Below, one piece after another: positions 1 to 12,100 of a DNA stretch of 64,000 nucleotides. A model generated the notes under the pieces. That model saw nothing but the letters and a program-made list of their open reading frames with translations. It made no database searches and was not told the DNA's origin. Made by a program: the position numbers and the translations under genes. Every line of letters begins with the position of its first letter. The stretch's first letter is position 1. This DNA is from Oidiodendron maius Zn. Taxonomy: Eukaryota; Ascomycota; Leotiomycetes; Myxotrichaceae. Where the stretch lies: positions 413,050 through 477,049 of the forward strand of contig KN832882.1 in the NCBI GenBank assembly GCA_000827325.1, given 5' to 3'.

Positions 1-729
1 GTGGTGCTTCTCCACGGGCTGGGCGCCACCTATTATGAGGATTTAAACGTCTTGGAATGGTTCCTTCAGTTACAAGGCTTTTGCACTTTCTCGATTACAT
101 ATGGAGACTATGAAGACTTCCCCTTTGTGGGGGGACTGCAGCCGATTAGTGAATCAGCAATTCAAATTGCATCGTTCATTGAGCAGGTTCGAAATGAGAC
201 AGGAGCCGCAAAAATCGACCTCGTTGGGCATTCCGAAGGGGCATTTCAGGCGCTCTATGTCCCGAAAAAATTAAGGCTCTCTCCGATAGTGGATAAAATT
301 GTAGCGATCGCGCCTCCAACGCATGGCACAACCTTCGCAGGGCTCTACAACATCGCTCTCCTAGGTGGGAATGTGACGACGAAGCTTGTCTCAAGTGTCT
401 TGGATGCCGTGGGCTGTGATGCGTGCAGTGATTTGATTACCGGAGGCCCGGCTATTCTTGCTCTCAATGACGGCACTCCTATTGCTCAGCCTGGCAATTC
501 GCTGACAATCATTGCGTCCCGTGACGATGAGCTTGTCACACCAACGACGACTAGTTTTGTGAACGAGCCTAACGTGAGCAACATCTATGTACAGGACTAT
601 TGCGCTTTTGATCCTGTGGGGCATATCGGCGAAGCCTACGACTTAAACGTCTGGAATTTAGTCCTCAATGCCCTTGAATCTGCAAATGGTCGAAAATTTC
701 TATGTGTTATCGGTTCACCAGGTCGCTAG
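1..729 (+). CDS. Secreted lipase-like alpha/beta hydrolase, 5'-truncated by window edge
   Basis: The frame is open from the first base, so the N-terminus (normally with a signal peptide) lies outside the window; 242 residues are visible. An HG oxyanion segment (VLLHGLGAT) opens it, the nucleophile elbow GHSEG puts the catalytic serine near residue 78 of the visible part, an acid candidate lies in SRDDELVTP (about 174-182), and the histidine is in DPVGHIGE (about 205-212). This order is that of fungal class 2/EstA-like triacylglycerol lipases, which act on acyl esters outside the cell. No intron is needed. The next gene downstream is convergent. Family assignment is good; the natural substrate cannot be read from the sequence. 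Confidence 0.8.
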   Translation: MVLLHGLGATYYEDLNVLEWFLQLQGFCTFSITYGDYEDFPFVGGLQPISESAIQIASFIEQVRNETGAAKIDLVGHSEGAFQALYVPKKLRLSPIVDKIVAIAPPTHGTTFAGLYNIALLGGNVTTKLVSSVLDAVGCDACSDLITGGPAILALNDGTPIAQPGNSLTIIASRDDELVTPTTTSFVNEPNVSNIYVQDYCAFDPVGHIGEAYDLNVWNLVLNALESANGRKFLCVIGSPGR

Positions 730-1175
730 GGTTGATGCGAAGCTCTAGTAAAAACTTGCTAGCAATATAAGTAGTATAATTATTAATTAGGACAAATTCC
801 CTCTATGAATTTCGTTTTGAATTGAGCGATGAGGATCACGGGCCCTCGACAGAGGGCTAGACACATAAGAAACGCGCTCTACAGCTCCAGCCATATCATG
901 CACACCTGATCGACGACTTTTATGACCGTATACCTATTTTGTAATTAGGATGCCAGTTTTACTTTAAAAATTAATCATATTAAAGTTAGAATCCCCAGTC
1001 GGTGCATGTGATGTATCTCAACATCTTGTACCTCCTGAGCCACCGAGATATACAGCCTCCAGTACCACATCATAACTACGTGGAACCCATTGCTGAGATA
1101 TATCATTCATATATCATTCATAAATCGTAGAGACAGCTAAGCTATCCGTCCTGCAGATATTTTCTTTCCAAGCCT
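730..1175. other. Convergent intergenic spacer
   Basis: This AT-rich stretch lies between the 3' ends of the lipase (+) and the CFEM receptor (-). No coding frame, repeat or RNA gene was recognised; it presumably holds both 3' untranslated regions. Confidence 0.6.
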
Positions 1176-2837
1176 TTACACAACACTAGTTTCACTCTTG
1201 TTCGACGCGGGACCTGATATATCTACTAGGTGCACGAATTTTGGCCTGTCTCGACTCGGCTTCGTATTGCATTCAATAGAATACGAATATGATTTCGTGC
1301 GCTGAATCCCAATCGTGTCGCGATCGAGTCGCGCAATAGCAGGTGGCTGTCCTGAACTATAGAAGGCAGAGTGGTCTTCAGATCTACCGATGAGTCGAGA
1401 GTAGACGAAGCATGAGAGGACACGGATGGAGGGTATACAGGCACAGATAAGGCCAATATTAACCTCAACAATAGACCAGTATCCAATGGAATAGTAGTCG
1501 TCTATTTCATGTCAGTATATCCTCGTCTGAAATGTTAGGGTAGCGGAGTTGTAATACATGTAGGATTCGTAGTGTTCCTGAAATGAACAAGCGACTGCAA
1601 ACGTAAGATGCTAACGATTGTCACGCTATAATTATGGTGTAAGTAGATGTTTTAGTATATTGGATTCATTTTGAGAAGATGAACGGAGATAGAGAAACCC
1701 ACAAGAATCCTACGCTAAACATGAGGCAGCCAGTTACTCTCTTGCGCCAGGGAAGGTTAAGCTCTCGGATTTGGTAAAGAGGCAGACCAAGCATGCCAAA
1801 ATCTATTATGATGCCGACGATGGAAATAGACCAAGCCGGGCCGCTAGGGCTAAAACATCTTCCGGGCTCACCATTCCATTGCCTCCAGTAGTGATTGGCT
1901 GGCGAGCACTGAAAGGCGTCCACTAACACAAAGGCTATGGCAGCCATGATGGAGATGACGATTAGGCACCAGGTTACCTGCCGAAACCTCACGCCGGGGA
2001 AGATTCGGAGGTAAAAGAACAGGATTGAAGTTTTGGTGAGTGCCAATGTAGCTGAGTAAAGTATCTCTGCAAAATAGAATTGCTGTTCAGACATATGAGC
2101 CAAGGCATCTTTAAGAGAGCAGATGGGGAACGGACATGGAAAAATATAATTATGTCATTGAGGGGAATGGCCCATATATCTTTTCCAAGACGGCCGATGG
2201 AAGCTATGTAGCTTAATGCCGTGAACGGTATCATGAGGACCTAAGACGTTTTAATAGCCACTCGAGGTAGGGGAAGTGATGGGGCTGACAGCTGTGAATA
2301 TAATGGTCCAATCGTCCCACCAAAATCCTCCACCCAGCGACTTGTACCTAGAGATACACCTCAAAAGCACTGCCACCGTAGCAAGTGTCCCACCTGTAAG
2401 TCCAACGACCCCGATAACATGACTGTGATCTCGGGGTTGTATTCCGCAAAGAGTTGAAGTAATATTCTTGGCCGCTTTCTCACATATCAGTATGAGTAGC
2501 TAGAATGCGCGAGAGGGAAATGGCCATACTAAGTGCTTGGCTGATTGTGCAGTTTCCTAGTACACAACTTTCAACTTCATTGTTAAAGCTCGTATCAGCG
2601 CATTGGCATACTATATCTGTGGCCGCACAGCTCGAATGCGAAAGACCAGAAACCAGACAGCTAAGCTAAGGGTCACATGTGATTAGTATGCGCCAGGCCC
2701 TTAGGAACAATTTAATGGGTAGAACGAACTGCGCAAGAGGGAAGTTCAGCTATGAGACTTGAAGGCGTCGAACTGTCAGCCCTCGCCACGGACAAGATGG
2801 CAAGGAGACAGAAAATACGGCCTAGAAGGAGATGCAT
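1176..2837 (-). CDS. CFEM-domain PTH11-type seven-helix receptor (fungal rhodopsin family)
   Basis: Seven exons give 435 residues: 2837-2730, 2665-2530, 2474-2290, 2240-2136, 2082-1703, 1625-1558 and 1501-1176. The ATG at 2837 begins a hydrophobic signal peptide (MHLLLGRIFCLLAILSVARA). A CFEM domain follows (about residues 31-80: LPSCALSC, SSCAATD, CQCAD, then a further Cys pair), then the linker KNITSTLCG and a fungal rhodopsin-type membrane domain with FWWDDWTII, GRLGKDIW, TKTSILFFYLRIF and FVTIVSILRL, ending near YWSIVEVNIGLICACIPS. A cytosolic tail of about 90 residues closes it. The first intron has a clear CTAAT branch site. The family contains surface receptors tied to host sensing and differentiation; ligand unknown. 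All phases match, so the gene looks intact. Confidence 0.88.
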
Positions 2838-3977
2838 TTTGAGAATAACGAACCACGTAAAAGTGGTCAAATAGAAAGCTGACTCGCAGCTCGCAATTAT
2901 TTGTGATAATCAAAATTCGTGATTGAAAGCTCCTGAGCATTCCTGTCCTCAAGAATTATTGGAGCACTCCGCCTATAATGAAGTGGCCGTACCGCGGTTT
3001 CCCATCATCATCCCCATAATTCCCCCTCCCCTCTCACATTTGCTCCCATCCCCACAATGCTGGGTTTCATAACTTCACCCGTTCTGGAGACTATCCCGGA
3101 TAGTAGACAACCCAAGGCGGGGCGTTCATGCATCGAGAACGTTGAAGAGAACGTTCAGGAACGGCGGGCTGACTTTGTAGGCCGTCCCAGAGTTCTGAAA
3201 CCAATAAGAGAGCCGGGATGACGGGATCCCGGGAAGGCATGGAAGTCTAGTCCGAACCACAGCGCAATACAGAAGCTGGTTGACGGAAATCAGAACACAG
3301 GAACTGTCTGTGCGCAACGAATCGGGGTCATTCACGTAATCGACTATGCCCTCTATTATTCACACTAAGCGAGGGTCACTTTTTCGATACCCAAGGTGCG
3401 CAAAGACGAAAGCCTGGTGGCGGGACTCGACTCAAAAGGGGCTCGATCCTGCGAGTAGAGGCTCTACTTCCCCGCACGTTGGAAGGCGGAGCGTGCCTGA
3501 AACTACGCCGCCCCTATTTATCTTACGCCCCGTCGGTTCCCGCAAGGAGTAACCCGCTGACCACACGCCCTGTGGAGAAGGTGCCTGCGACCTTCATCCT
3601 TCAGGGTGCCTTCTCAACGTACGATTATGCAGATGCAGATACACTGTCAGGTCCCAGGAACTGTTTGGTCACGTGTTCTTATCGCCCTGCCTGCCATCTT
3701 TCCCTGCTTCTCCTACTGTACTGTATCCTCTTTCTAAGCTGACATGGGAGACACTAGCGATCCCTAACATGGATGCTTGGGGTCGCACGGTCACTTATCA
3801 GTATTTGCGGTCACGTTATGACTCACTAGTCCCATTGCTTTTTCTGGTTTTATATACGTCAGACAGCAGGGCAGTTAGCCACCTCAGTAAAGGATGCGTA
3901 GAGAACTCAGTCGCTCTAGCGTTTCTACTCTGCCCGGAACCCTTTGACTGTTGAAATACTTTACGCCCCGGGTTCCA
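2838..3977. other. Divergent intergenic region (shared promoter)
   Basis: This separates the start codons of the CFEM receptor (-) and the AAA ATPase (+), so it should hold both promoters. It has a pyrimidine-rich stretch around 3000-3060 and a CACGTG core near 3670. Several short open frames overlap here on both strands, but none has a recognisable domain or splice pattern. Confidence 0.5.
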
Positions 3978-5835
3978 ATGGTGGAGTGTCCAATTTGTAC
4001 AAAGCCGGTGAAGTCGGCGCACATTAACCAGCATATCGACTCAGGATGCGAGAATTTCATTGAGGACCACCCCCCTGAATCCGATGAGTTGGGTGGCGCA
4101 TCATCCGTATCATCCGTATCCTCCTTCTTCCATAGACCCACAGCAAATCGAGCGGCTGTCGACGTAGCATCGAAAGTAGAGACAGCCCCCACATTCGCCG
4201 CATCGCGACCGACTCCCAGAAAGGCAGCTGAGGAAAGTGTTGTGCGAAATAAGAGACCGGTGGAATCCACCATCCCGCCGCATGTCTCGGACATCGATGC
4301 GGCCCAGGCTGCAGGCGGAGACACGGCTCTGAAAAGACTGAAGACGAGCAATCCATTTCAGAAAGACCTGCCTCTTTCGGTACGAATGAGACCGCGAACC
4401 CTGGACGACATCTGTGGTCAGGAGCTAGTTGGTCCAACAGGCGTACTTCGGGAACTAATTAAACAAGGCCGGATCCCGTCGATGGTGTTGTGGGGTGACC
4501 CGGGGACCGGTAAAACAACTATTGCGCGGATCATCGCGTCGACGGTCAATTGTCGGTTCATAGAAATCAACAGCACAAATTTTGGCGTTGGAGAATGCAA
4601 AAAGATCTTTTTTGAGGTATGTAACGGCTTGACGCTCGTGTGGAGGGCTTTTCCTGAACAAACACTCACGGTCCCACAGGCACGGAATGAGCAGAGGCTA
4701 AGCGGGAGGAAGACAATCATATTTTGTGATGAGATCCACCGCTTTTCAAAGTCACAACAAGACATATTCTGTACGGCCTTTCGCTAGGACTTTCCTATAT
4801 CTTTCTTTAAGAGCGAATCTGACTGTGCAACTCGAGCAGTGGAGCCTGTTGAGTCTGGACTCATCACATTAATCGGGGCAACCGCCGAGTAGGAGCCCCC
4901 CACTCTCGAACCTTTCTACCCACCCACTTACCCGCCACAGGAACCCGTCTTTCAAGGTCCAGGGTACATTGCTTTCACGATGCCGTACTTTCATCCTTCA
5001 GAAATTGACCGTCAATGATGTTAAAACTATACTTGAGCGAGCGCTCGAGGTCGAGTGTCCTGGCGACACTCGGCCGTCCGTTCTCGACTCTGATATGATA
5101 GCCTATCTCTCCGCCTTTGCAGCTGGCGACGCACGTACTGCGCTGAATATTCTCGACCTCGCTCTCAGCCTCTCGACGCGCACAGGTATTACAAAAGAGG
5201 AAATCAAGAAGTCGATGACGCAAACACTCGTCTACAGCCAGAGTGGGAGCAGTCGTTTCGACATCATGTCTGCGTTTCACAAGTCCATTCGAGGCAGCAA
5301 TACGGACGCTGCTCTGTACTATCTGGCTCGGATGTTCGAGTGTGGCGAGGATCCGTTATGGATTGCCCGTCATCTCATACTGATCGCTTCTGACGACATT
5401 GGAATAGCTGATAACAGTTTACTGCCCCTGGCGACTGCTGCTTATAGTGCCGCGGAGAAGATCGGCATGCCAGAATGTCGAATAAGTCTCGCGCATGCTA
5501 CGGTCGCTTTAGCCAGGGCAAAAAAGAGCATGAGCGTGTTTCTTGGCTTAGCCAGGGCTCTAACAGTTCTAAAAGAACCCGATGTCGCTGCACTGCCCGT
5601 GCCAATAAACCTCAGAAATGTGCCCGGGGAATTGATCGATGTATCAGAACATCAGAGGAACTCGGAGAGTAGCACCAATTATAAACAAGGGAGAGTCGAG
5701 CAAGAGGTATGATGATTTGCCCTTTCCCTGTGATTTACTGGGAGCTTCCCTGTGCTTTGCAACGAAGAAACTAAGTTTGGGGTTCTGTAGTTTCTTCCTG
5801 ATCTGCTTAAAGGAAGGAAGATTTTTGAAGAGTGA
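3978..5835 (+). CDS. MGS1: WRNIP1/Mgs1-type AAA+ ATPase with UBZ4 finger
   Basis: Five exons (3978-4616, 4680-4770, 4840-4888, 4941-5706, 5791-5835) give 529 residues; an upstream in-frame ATG at 3951 would add nine. The N-terminus is a RAD18-type UBZ zinc finger (C-x2-C, then H-x3-H and C, residues 4-24) that binds ubiquitin. The ATPase has Walker A GDPGTGKTT (about 173-181), Walker B IIFCDEIHRF, sensor GATAENPSF and arginine finger LLSRCRTF, followed by the RarA/MgsA C-terminal assembly region. The family helps stalled replication forks in the nucleus. The last exon is tiny but restores the conserved tail (QEFLPDLLKGRK); the segment just before it is divergent. Splice junctions all recover family motifs. 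Confidence 0.9.
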
Positions 5836-6954
5836 AGAAAATTTGACCGGGAGGCCGATCACGAATACTGGATGGGAAAGCTTATATACCCCCCTGAGAA
5901 ATTTGGTCCAGAAATCATGCGTCATTCCTCACTTAAAGAAAGCAGTTCTTCTTCGTCAGCATTAAGCCTTACGATATACCCAGTATATGATTAGGGATTT
6001 AATATTTGTTTGGGGCAGAAGATGCTGGAGAGGAAGGGTTTGGAGGAGGTGGGAATGGGGTTAATAAAGCCTATTTGACTAATATTATATATTAAATACT
6101 GACAGTATTGAGGTCTTAGACATTTATGCCATAAGAGTATATCCTCGAAATCTCTAGATAGCAAGAAGACATATATAAACACCGAAGGGTTTCGTGGTCT
6201 CTGGAATCCATGCTAAAGAGTGGTGTGCAAAATCAGCTTCGCCCAAACACTACTCTTTTCTAATCTCAGCGCCACTCGGTACTGGAAACCCTCGTACGCT
6301 TTCACAAAAGCGAAACAGTAAGATGCCTGCCCCAGCGCTGCAAGCCGTTGAGGTAAATTACTTCCATACTTAGAATGTAAAGTATACAACTGAGACTCCA
6401 TGTACAGATTTACAAAGGATAAATAAAAGGTGCTACGCCATTGAATGGCTGTGTGATGACTCTGTCAACGACAGGGTCACTATATAATAGAGGAAAGGTG
6501 GCGGGCATTTAGTTGGTCCTTATTACTTGCATTGCAGTGCGCGTTTATTTCAATTAATATCCCAAATATTCCATGTTCGTTTATCTTACTGAAAGAGACG
6601 GCACAGCATGTGTAGTGTACTAGGATATATAGGTCCAAGTATATTGCCAACACAGTGCCTTGACCTAGTTATAGACGAATCATCATTGAATTACGCATAA
6701 GATGGAATACCATAAAATCGAACAAGGTAAAAGACCATATGTGGTAGAGCGCTGGATGCATATTGATACCGAGTCTCACAGACCGCGTATTACGATTCCT
6801 TCATGAACCAAAAAAAGAAATCTGGAAGAGCCGGCTCCATTGTAATACCTATTGCCTCCTATGAACCAATGTCAGAACTATAACGCTGCAAGAAAATCCG
6901 GACGCGAACGAAGACAAAAAGGGAACCACACAATGGAGATAGTAGAAATGAATT
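5836..6954. other. Convergent intergenic region
   Basis: This AT-rich 1.1 kb lies between the 3' ends of the AAA ATPase (+) and the beta-lactamase-fold gene (-). Only short frames without domains occur. I see no RNA gene or repeat. Confidence 0.55.
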
Positions 6955-8505
6955 TTAACTGTGGAGTACCAAACTCACCACTTGGCCCGCGGTGCTGACG
7001 AGAGTCCGTGCTCTTAGCGCTGTCCTGTACGGACTATTGTCCGGGTTCACCACAGGCGTTCCAGTTTGGAATCTTGTGACTAGCCAGTTTTCGGCATTAA
7101 TGTGCGTGAAGGTAAACGTTCGAGGTAGAGAGTGGTTTTGCATTGTCCTGCACACCAGATAAGTTGTGCTGTCAAATTGTGTGGTGCAGTCGCCTAATTG
7201 TAGGAGATTGAGAGTGATAGGGCCATAGGCGATGTTGCGGTATGTTCCCAAGTAGTCTTTCAAGGCTAGTGTGAGTGGGATAGTAGGGGTAGGTGGAGCG
7301 TCGGGGTATAGGCGCTGGCGAGCAGTTCTATTTTTTTCGGCATGGTCCCTACTATCGTCTATAAAGAACCGGTCCATCTTTTCCAAAACCTCATGCCTGG
7401 AATCGCCTAAAAGAATATCAATGAGATCTACCGCAAGTCCTTTTAGACTCGTATGAGCAGTTTGGCCGTTTGATAGAAAAGAGACACCTAATTCAAGAGA
7501 TGGGACGAGCATCACGAGAGCCCCATATCCGTCAATCTCACCTGTATGCCAGTGCACTAAGTTTGACTTATATGTAGTGATAAACCAGCCTAGGCCATAG
7601 GCAAGAACGCCCTCAAATGGTATATTTATCGGGTCGTGAGGCGATAGATGGCTCCTTGGCGCCCATAAATTCTTGACGATATCATCATTAAGAGGACCGG
7701 TAGAGGGTTGGAGAAATGCACGCATCCACTTGGCATAGTCGTCGACTGTAGTAACGATAAAGCCTGCGCCTGATCTTTCCGGAGCATCCAGAGCACTCTC
7801 CTTAATTAGCTCGACGTTCTCCCACTCAGGGTCAGATGCAAACTTCGACCATGAATAGCCTTGTGCTATGCTCCCTCCAGCTCCACGCGCGTCTCGCAAC
7901 CCGCCATAGGTATGCTGCATACCTAAGGGGTGCCACAGAGTTTCCTTCATAAAGGCAGACGCAGATTTGCCCGTTACAACCTCGAGAGCGTAAGATGCCG
8001 CGAAAAACATTTGATTGCAGTATTCGTGTTCCTCCCTAAGCGAATTGTGCATTGGGAGGTGCCGGAGATTTCGGGTGATCTGTCGAAGAGTTCCTTTTTT
8101 GGTGGACATTTCATGTCTCGGCAGTCCTGTTCGATGCGAGAGGCAGTCCTCCAGGGTAACTTGCGCCGTACGAGTCGGCTCAGAAAGAACAAAGTCTTGT
8201 GGGATGATCGTAGCCATGGGTGTCCTCCAGCTGATGCGCTCATCTGGAGGTTTGGACTGGTTAGCATCAGAAGCAAGGTAGATGGCCCAGGCCGCACATA
8301 GATGGGCCTTGGTAGTGCTTGCACCAAAGAACAGAGTGGTTGCGTGTTCCACGGGGGCCTTAGACTCAATATCGGCCAGACCGTAACCTTTGGACCAGCT
8401 GGACTCTTTATGGAGAACAGAGAACGCGACACCCGGGACACGCCAGCGCTGTAGAGTATCTGCTACCCTCCTGTCAAAGTCGGCGGTGAAAGGCGTAAAC
8501 GTCAT
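6955..8505 (-). CDS. Beta-lactamase-fold serine hydrolase (class C/transesterase family)
   Basis: This is a single 516-residue frame from the ATG at 8505. The three serine penicillin-recognition motifs are in order: S-T-T-K at 63-66 (nucleophile Ser and general base Lys), Y-C-N at 162-164, and H-T-G at 320-322. LSHRTGLPRH (about 123-132) and GYGLADIE (about 40-47) are also typical of the beta-lactamase/DD-peptidase-like family. There is no signal peptide, so a cytosolic hydrolase or acyltransferase is more likely than an antibiotic-resistance enzyme; fungal members include esterases and natural-product transesterases. A C-terminal beta-rich extension (about 410-516) follows the catalytic domain. 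No intron is needed and no defect is seen. Substrate unknown. Confidence 0.85.
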   Translation of the reverse strand: MTFTPFTADFDRRVADTLQRWRVPGVAFSVLHKESSWSKGYGLADIESKAPVEHATTLFFGASTTKAHLCAAWAIYLASDANQSKPPDERISWRTPMATIIPQDFVLSEPTRTAQVTLEDCLSHRTGLPRHEMSTKKGTLRQITRNLRHLPMHNSLREEHEYCNQMFFAASYALEVVTGKSASAFMKETLWHPLGMQHTYGGLRDARGAGGSIAQGYSWSKFASDPEWENVELIKESALDAPERSGAGFIVTTVDDYAKWMRAFLQPSTGPLNDDIVKNLWAPRSHLSPHDPINIPFEGVLAYGLGWFITTYKSNLVHWHTGEIDGYGALVMLVPSLELGVSFLSNGQTAHTSLKGLAVDLIDILLGDSRHEVLEKMDRFFIDDSRDHAEKNRTARQRLYPDAPPTPTIPLTLALKDYLGTYRNIAYGPITLNLLQLGDCTTQFDSTTYLVCRTMQNHSLPRTFTFTHINAENWLVTRFQTGTPVVNPDNSPYRTALRARTLVSTAGQVVSLVLHS

Positions 8506-9150
8506 GATTTATCCGATGCTTCCAATATATCTATAGTTTAAAGTCTCGCTCGTGCATCGAGACAGCAAGACTAGACATCAGCAGAGACGCAGGAGAGGCT
8601 GACGCTCTCAAAATATGTGCTCTTTGCTTCGGAGCTTCGGACATAACCTAAGCGGGGTAGCGCTTCGAGGGCGTATTCGCTTCAGGAGGGCCCAGCAAGA
8701 TTAACAAAGGTCTAGTGACGACTACAGTAGAAGGCGAGTTAAGTGTCGCCAGCTTTTTAGTTAACCTTTTTTTTTGAATAGACTGCGGGGTCAGCTTGTG
8801 GTTTGTGTGGCTTGGCAGATACATGTACCAAGGAGGTACCAAGGGAAGCAGTTGATATTTTGCGGCCGATAAGAGGTCACGTGGTGATAAGGCATTACGA
8901 GACATTACGACGGCCACTGATAAGCGAGCTGAATTGGCGGCTCAGCCTACTTGTGGTCGAGCTGACCTCTGACGAGCACCACCGACCACACTGCCCCAAA
9001 GTGCCTATCGAGCTCCAGCGTGAAGCCTTCGAAACTTAGGCAAATCGAGAAATAGATACTACTGCTCTGCGATTTCTGGCTCAAACACGATAATACGCTT
9101 GCATTGCGATCCAACATTCTTTGCTCGTGGGAGAGCATGCAGGCACCACG
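8506..9150. other. Divergent spacer containing a transposon-type end
   Basis: Upstream region of both the beta-lactamase-fold gene (-) and the NLR gene (+). It contains the left terminal-repeat copy at 8723-8766 and a CACGTG at about 8879-8884. No further gene is visible. Confidence 0.55.
8723..8766 (+). repeat. Terminal-repeat copy A (left end of NLR segment)
   Basis: It starts TACAGTAGAAGGCGAGTT and continues with a GTGTCGCC-like block and a T-rich stretch containing TTAGTTAAC. The same order occurs at 13398 (-), 46282 (+) and 48536 (-). The first TA fits a Tc1/mariner-type target duplication. Confidence 0.7.
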
Positions 9151-12100
9151 ATGCGTCTCCTGAAGCGCTCACCGGGCGGCGGTTTCGAGTTGGTTTCTTT
9201 CAATAATAGTGACCCTCCTCCGTATGCTATCCTATCGCACACCTGGATCGAGGATCAAGAAGTTACGTATAGTGAGTTGGTGGCCGGCACATGCAAGGAC
9301 AAGGCTGGCTACAGTAAAATCCGCTTCTGCATAGATAGAGCCGCGGAGGATGGCCTACAGTATTCCTGGGTGGATACGTGTTGCATCAATAAGTCTACCA
9401 GTGATGAGCTCAGTGCAGCTATCAATTCTATATTTTGCTGGTATCAGTGTGCAAGCAAGTGCTACGTATACTTATCAGATGTCCGGGTCCCGGATGAGGT
9501 TATTGATGCCCAGGCGTCCCGGGTAACGTGGCAGGATGCCTTTCGACGGAGCCGGTGGTTCACGCGAGGCTGGACGTTGCAAGAGCTTCTAGCGCCGGCT
9601 ACCGTTGAGTTCTTCTCCAAGGAGGGCAAGCGGCTGGGTAGTAGGATATCTTTGGAGAGGGAAATCCATGAGATCACTAAGATTCCCATCGGAGTACTAA
9701 GAGGACAAAGTCTTACCGAGTTTAGCGTTGAGGAGCGAATGAGCTGGGCTGCCAATCGCAGAACGACGTTAAAGGAGGACAAAGTATATTGTTTACTAGG
9801 AATCTTTGGGGTATTCCTATCACTTATATATGGAGAAGGAGAAGCCTACGCGACTCTACGGCTGAAAGAGGAGATATGGAAGCGGCAGGAAGGGTGGGGA
9901 ACAGAACATCTGCAACACTTAACAGGTACGTTCTTGCTCAGGCGAAGTAGCATTCCTGTGTACGAGTCATTACGCAGCTAACGATATGTAGTCCCCTCGC
10001 CGTTACCATTTCCAAGGAACGAAATCTTCATCGGACGAGAAGACCAGCTTCAATCTCTCGAACAATCCCTCCTTCTCCCAAATACTCACCAACGCATGAC
10101 AATATACGGTCTAGGAGGCTGTGGGAAATCAGCACTTGCCCTTGAGTTTGCATATCGCGCGCTAGCTCGAGACGCTAGATGTCTAGTTTTCTGGGTTCCT
10201 GCCATTAGCCAAAAGAGCTTCGAGCTTGCATATCGTGACATCGGAATCCGCCTTCGCGTACCAGGGGTCACTGATGATAATGCGGATTTTAAGCAGCTTG
10301 TTAAGAAGGCATTAAGCTCGGAGAGCACGGGTCACTGGCTGATGATTGTTGACAATGCTGATGACCCTGGAGTCCTTATAGGCGGCACTAGTGGCTATCG
10401 AGGGTCAGCTCGACTGCACGATTATCTTCCATATAGTAATCGAGGCAAGATCCTCTTTACTACACGGAGCAGGAAAGCTGCCGGAGATTTAACTCAGAGC
10501 AGTATCTTAGAGCTTAATGATATGAGCAAAGCTGAGGCTCGGCAGCTACTAGCGCGACGAATATCGAAGCCAGCGTTGCTTGACGACGGAAAGGCTATCG
10601 AAAGACTGCTAGAGTTACTTACGTATTTACCGCTTGCAATTGTACAGGCAGCTGCTTTTATTAAGAATAACGATATATCAGTGTCCGGATATATCTTGTT
10701 GTTCCAAGAAGCGGGTACTGAGGCTGATCTCTTTGGAGAGCATTTCGAGGATCCTAGCAGATACCGAGAAATGGAAAGCACGATTGCCAAAACGTGGCAT
10801 ATCTCGTTCGATCAGATACGAAAGCAAGATCCACTTGCTGCGGAGTACCTTTCATTCATGGCGTGCATCGATCGCATCAACATTCCTCAGTCGCTGTTGC
10901 CTCCCGGGGCCTCCCAGCTGCAACAAGCTAAAGCGATCGGGACGCTGAAAGGATACGCGTTTATCACGGAGCGGCAGAAAGTCCTAATGCAGGGACATGG
11001 AGAGAAGTTCTTCGATATCCATCGCCTTGTCCACATGGCGTCGATATGGTGGCTGAAGGAACATTGTGAGTGGGCGGCTCGGGCGAGCAAAGCGGCTAAT
11101 CGGCTTGAGGAAGTAATCCCATTTGGCGGGCATGAGAATAAAGAAGCGTGGACAACATATCTTCCCCACGCACTTCACGTAGCCGCACATCATGATACAC
11201 TGGATGAGGTAGTAAGAGCATCGCTTCTTGATCAAGTCGGACTATGCCTATCGACCCTAGGGCAATATTCGGCCGCGGAGACTACACAACGACAAGCACT
11301 TTTATTGAGAGAAAATATTTTGGGGAAGGAGCATGATCAGACACTCACGAGCATGAATCGGGTGGGAGTAGCACTTTACCACCAAGGAAAGTACGAGGCG
11401 GCTGAAGCGATTCACCGGCAGACACTGGTGCAGCGAGAGAAGGTGCTTGGGTTAGAGCATCTAGACACGCTGGCGATCATGCACAACTTAGCGACTGTGC
11501 TAGTCAGCCAAGGCAAGTACGAGGAGGCAGAATCGATAAACAGGCAGACACTATCGCAGTTTGAGAAAGTGCTTGGGCTAGAGCATCCAGATACGCTAAC
11601 GTGTATGGGCAGCTTAGCGCTCGTGCTGGCTAGCCAAGGCAGGTACAAGGAGGCAGAATCGATGAACAGGCAGACGCTGGCGCGGCGAGAGAAGGTGCTT
11701 GGGCCAGAGCATCCAGACACGCTCACGAGCATACACAACTTAGCGACTGTGCTAGTCAGCCAAGGCAAGTATGAGGAGGCAGAATCGATGAACAGGCAGA
11801 CGCTGGCGTGGCGAGAGAAGGTGCTTGGGTTAGAGCATCCAGACACGCTCACGAGCATGCACAACTTAGCGACTGTGCTAGTCAGCCAAGGCAAGTACGA
11901 GGAGGCAGAATCGATAAACAGGCAGACACTAGCGCAGTTTGAGAAAGTGCTTGGGCTAGAGCATCCAGATACGCTGATGAGCATGAGCAGCTTAGCGCTC
12001 GTGCTGGACAGCCAAGGCAAGTACAAGGAGGCAGAATCGATGAATAGGCAGACGCTGGCGCGGTTGGAGAAGGTGCTTGGGCTAGAGCATTCAAACACGC

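Noticed and set aside
3126-3954. Several overlapping short frames on both strands before the AAA ATPase
   Set aside because: They overlap one another, lack domains and splice signals, and lie in a promoter region.
6183-6401. Minus-strand frame of about 60 codons downstream of the AAA ATPase
   Set aside because: No signal peptide, domain or promoter; typical chance frame in AT-rich DNA.
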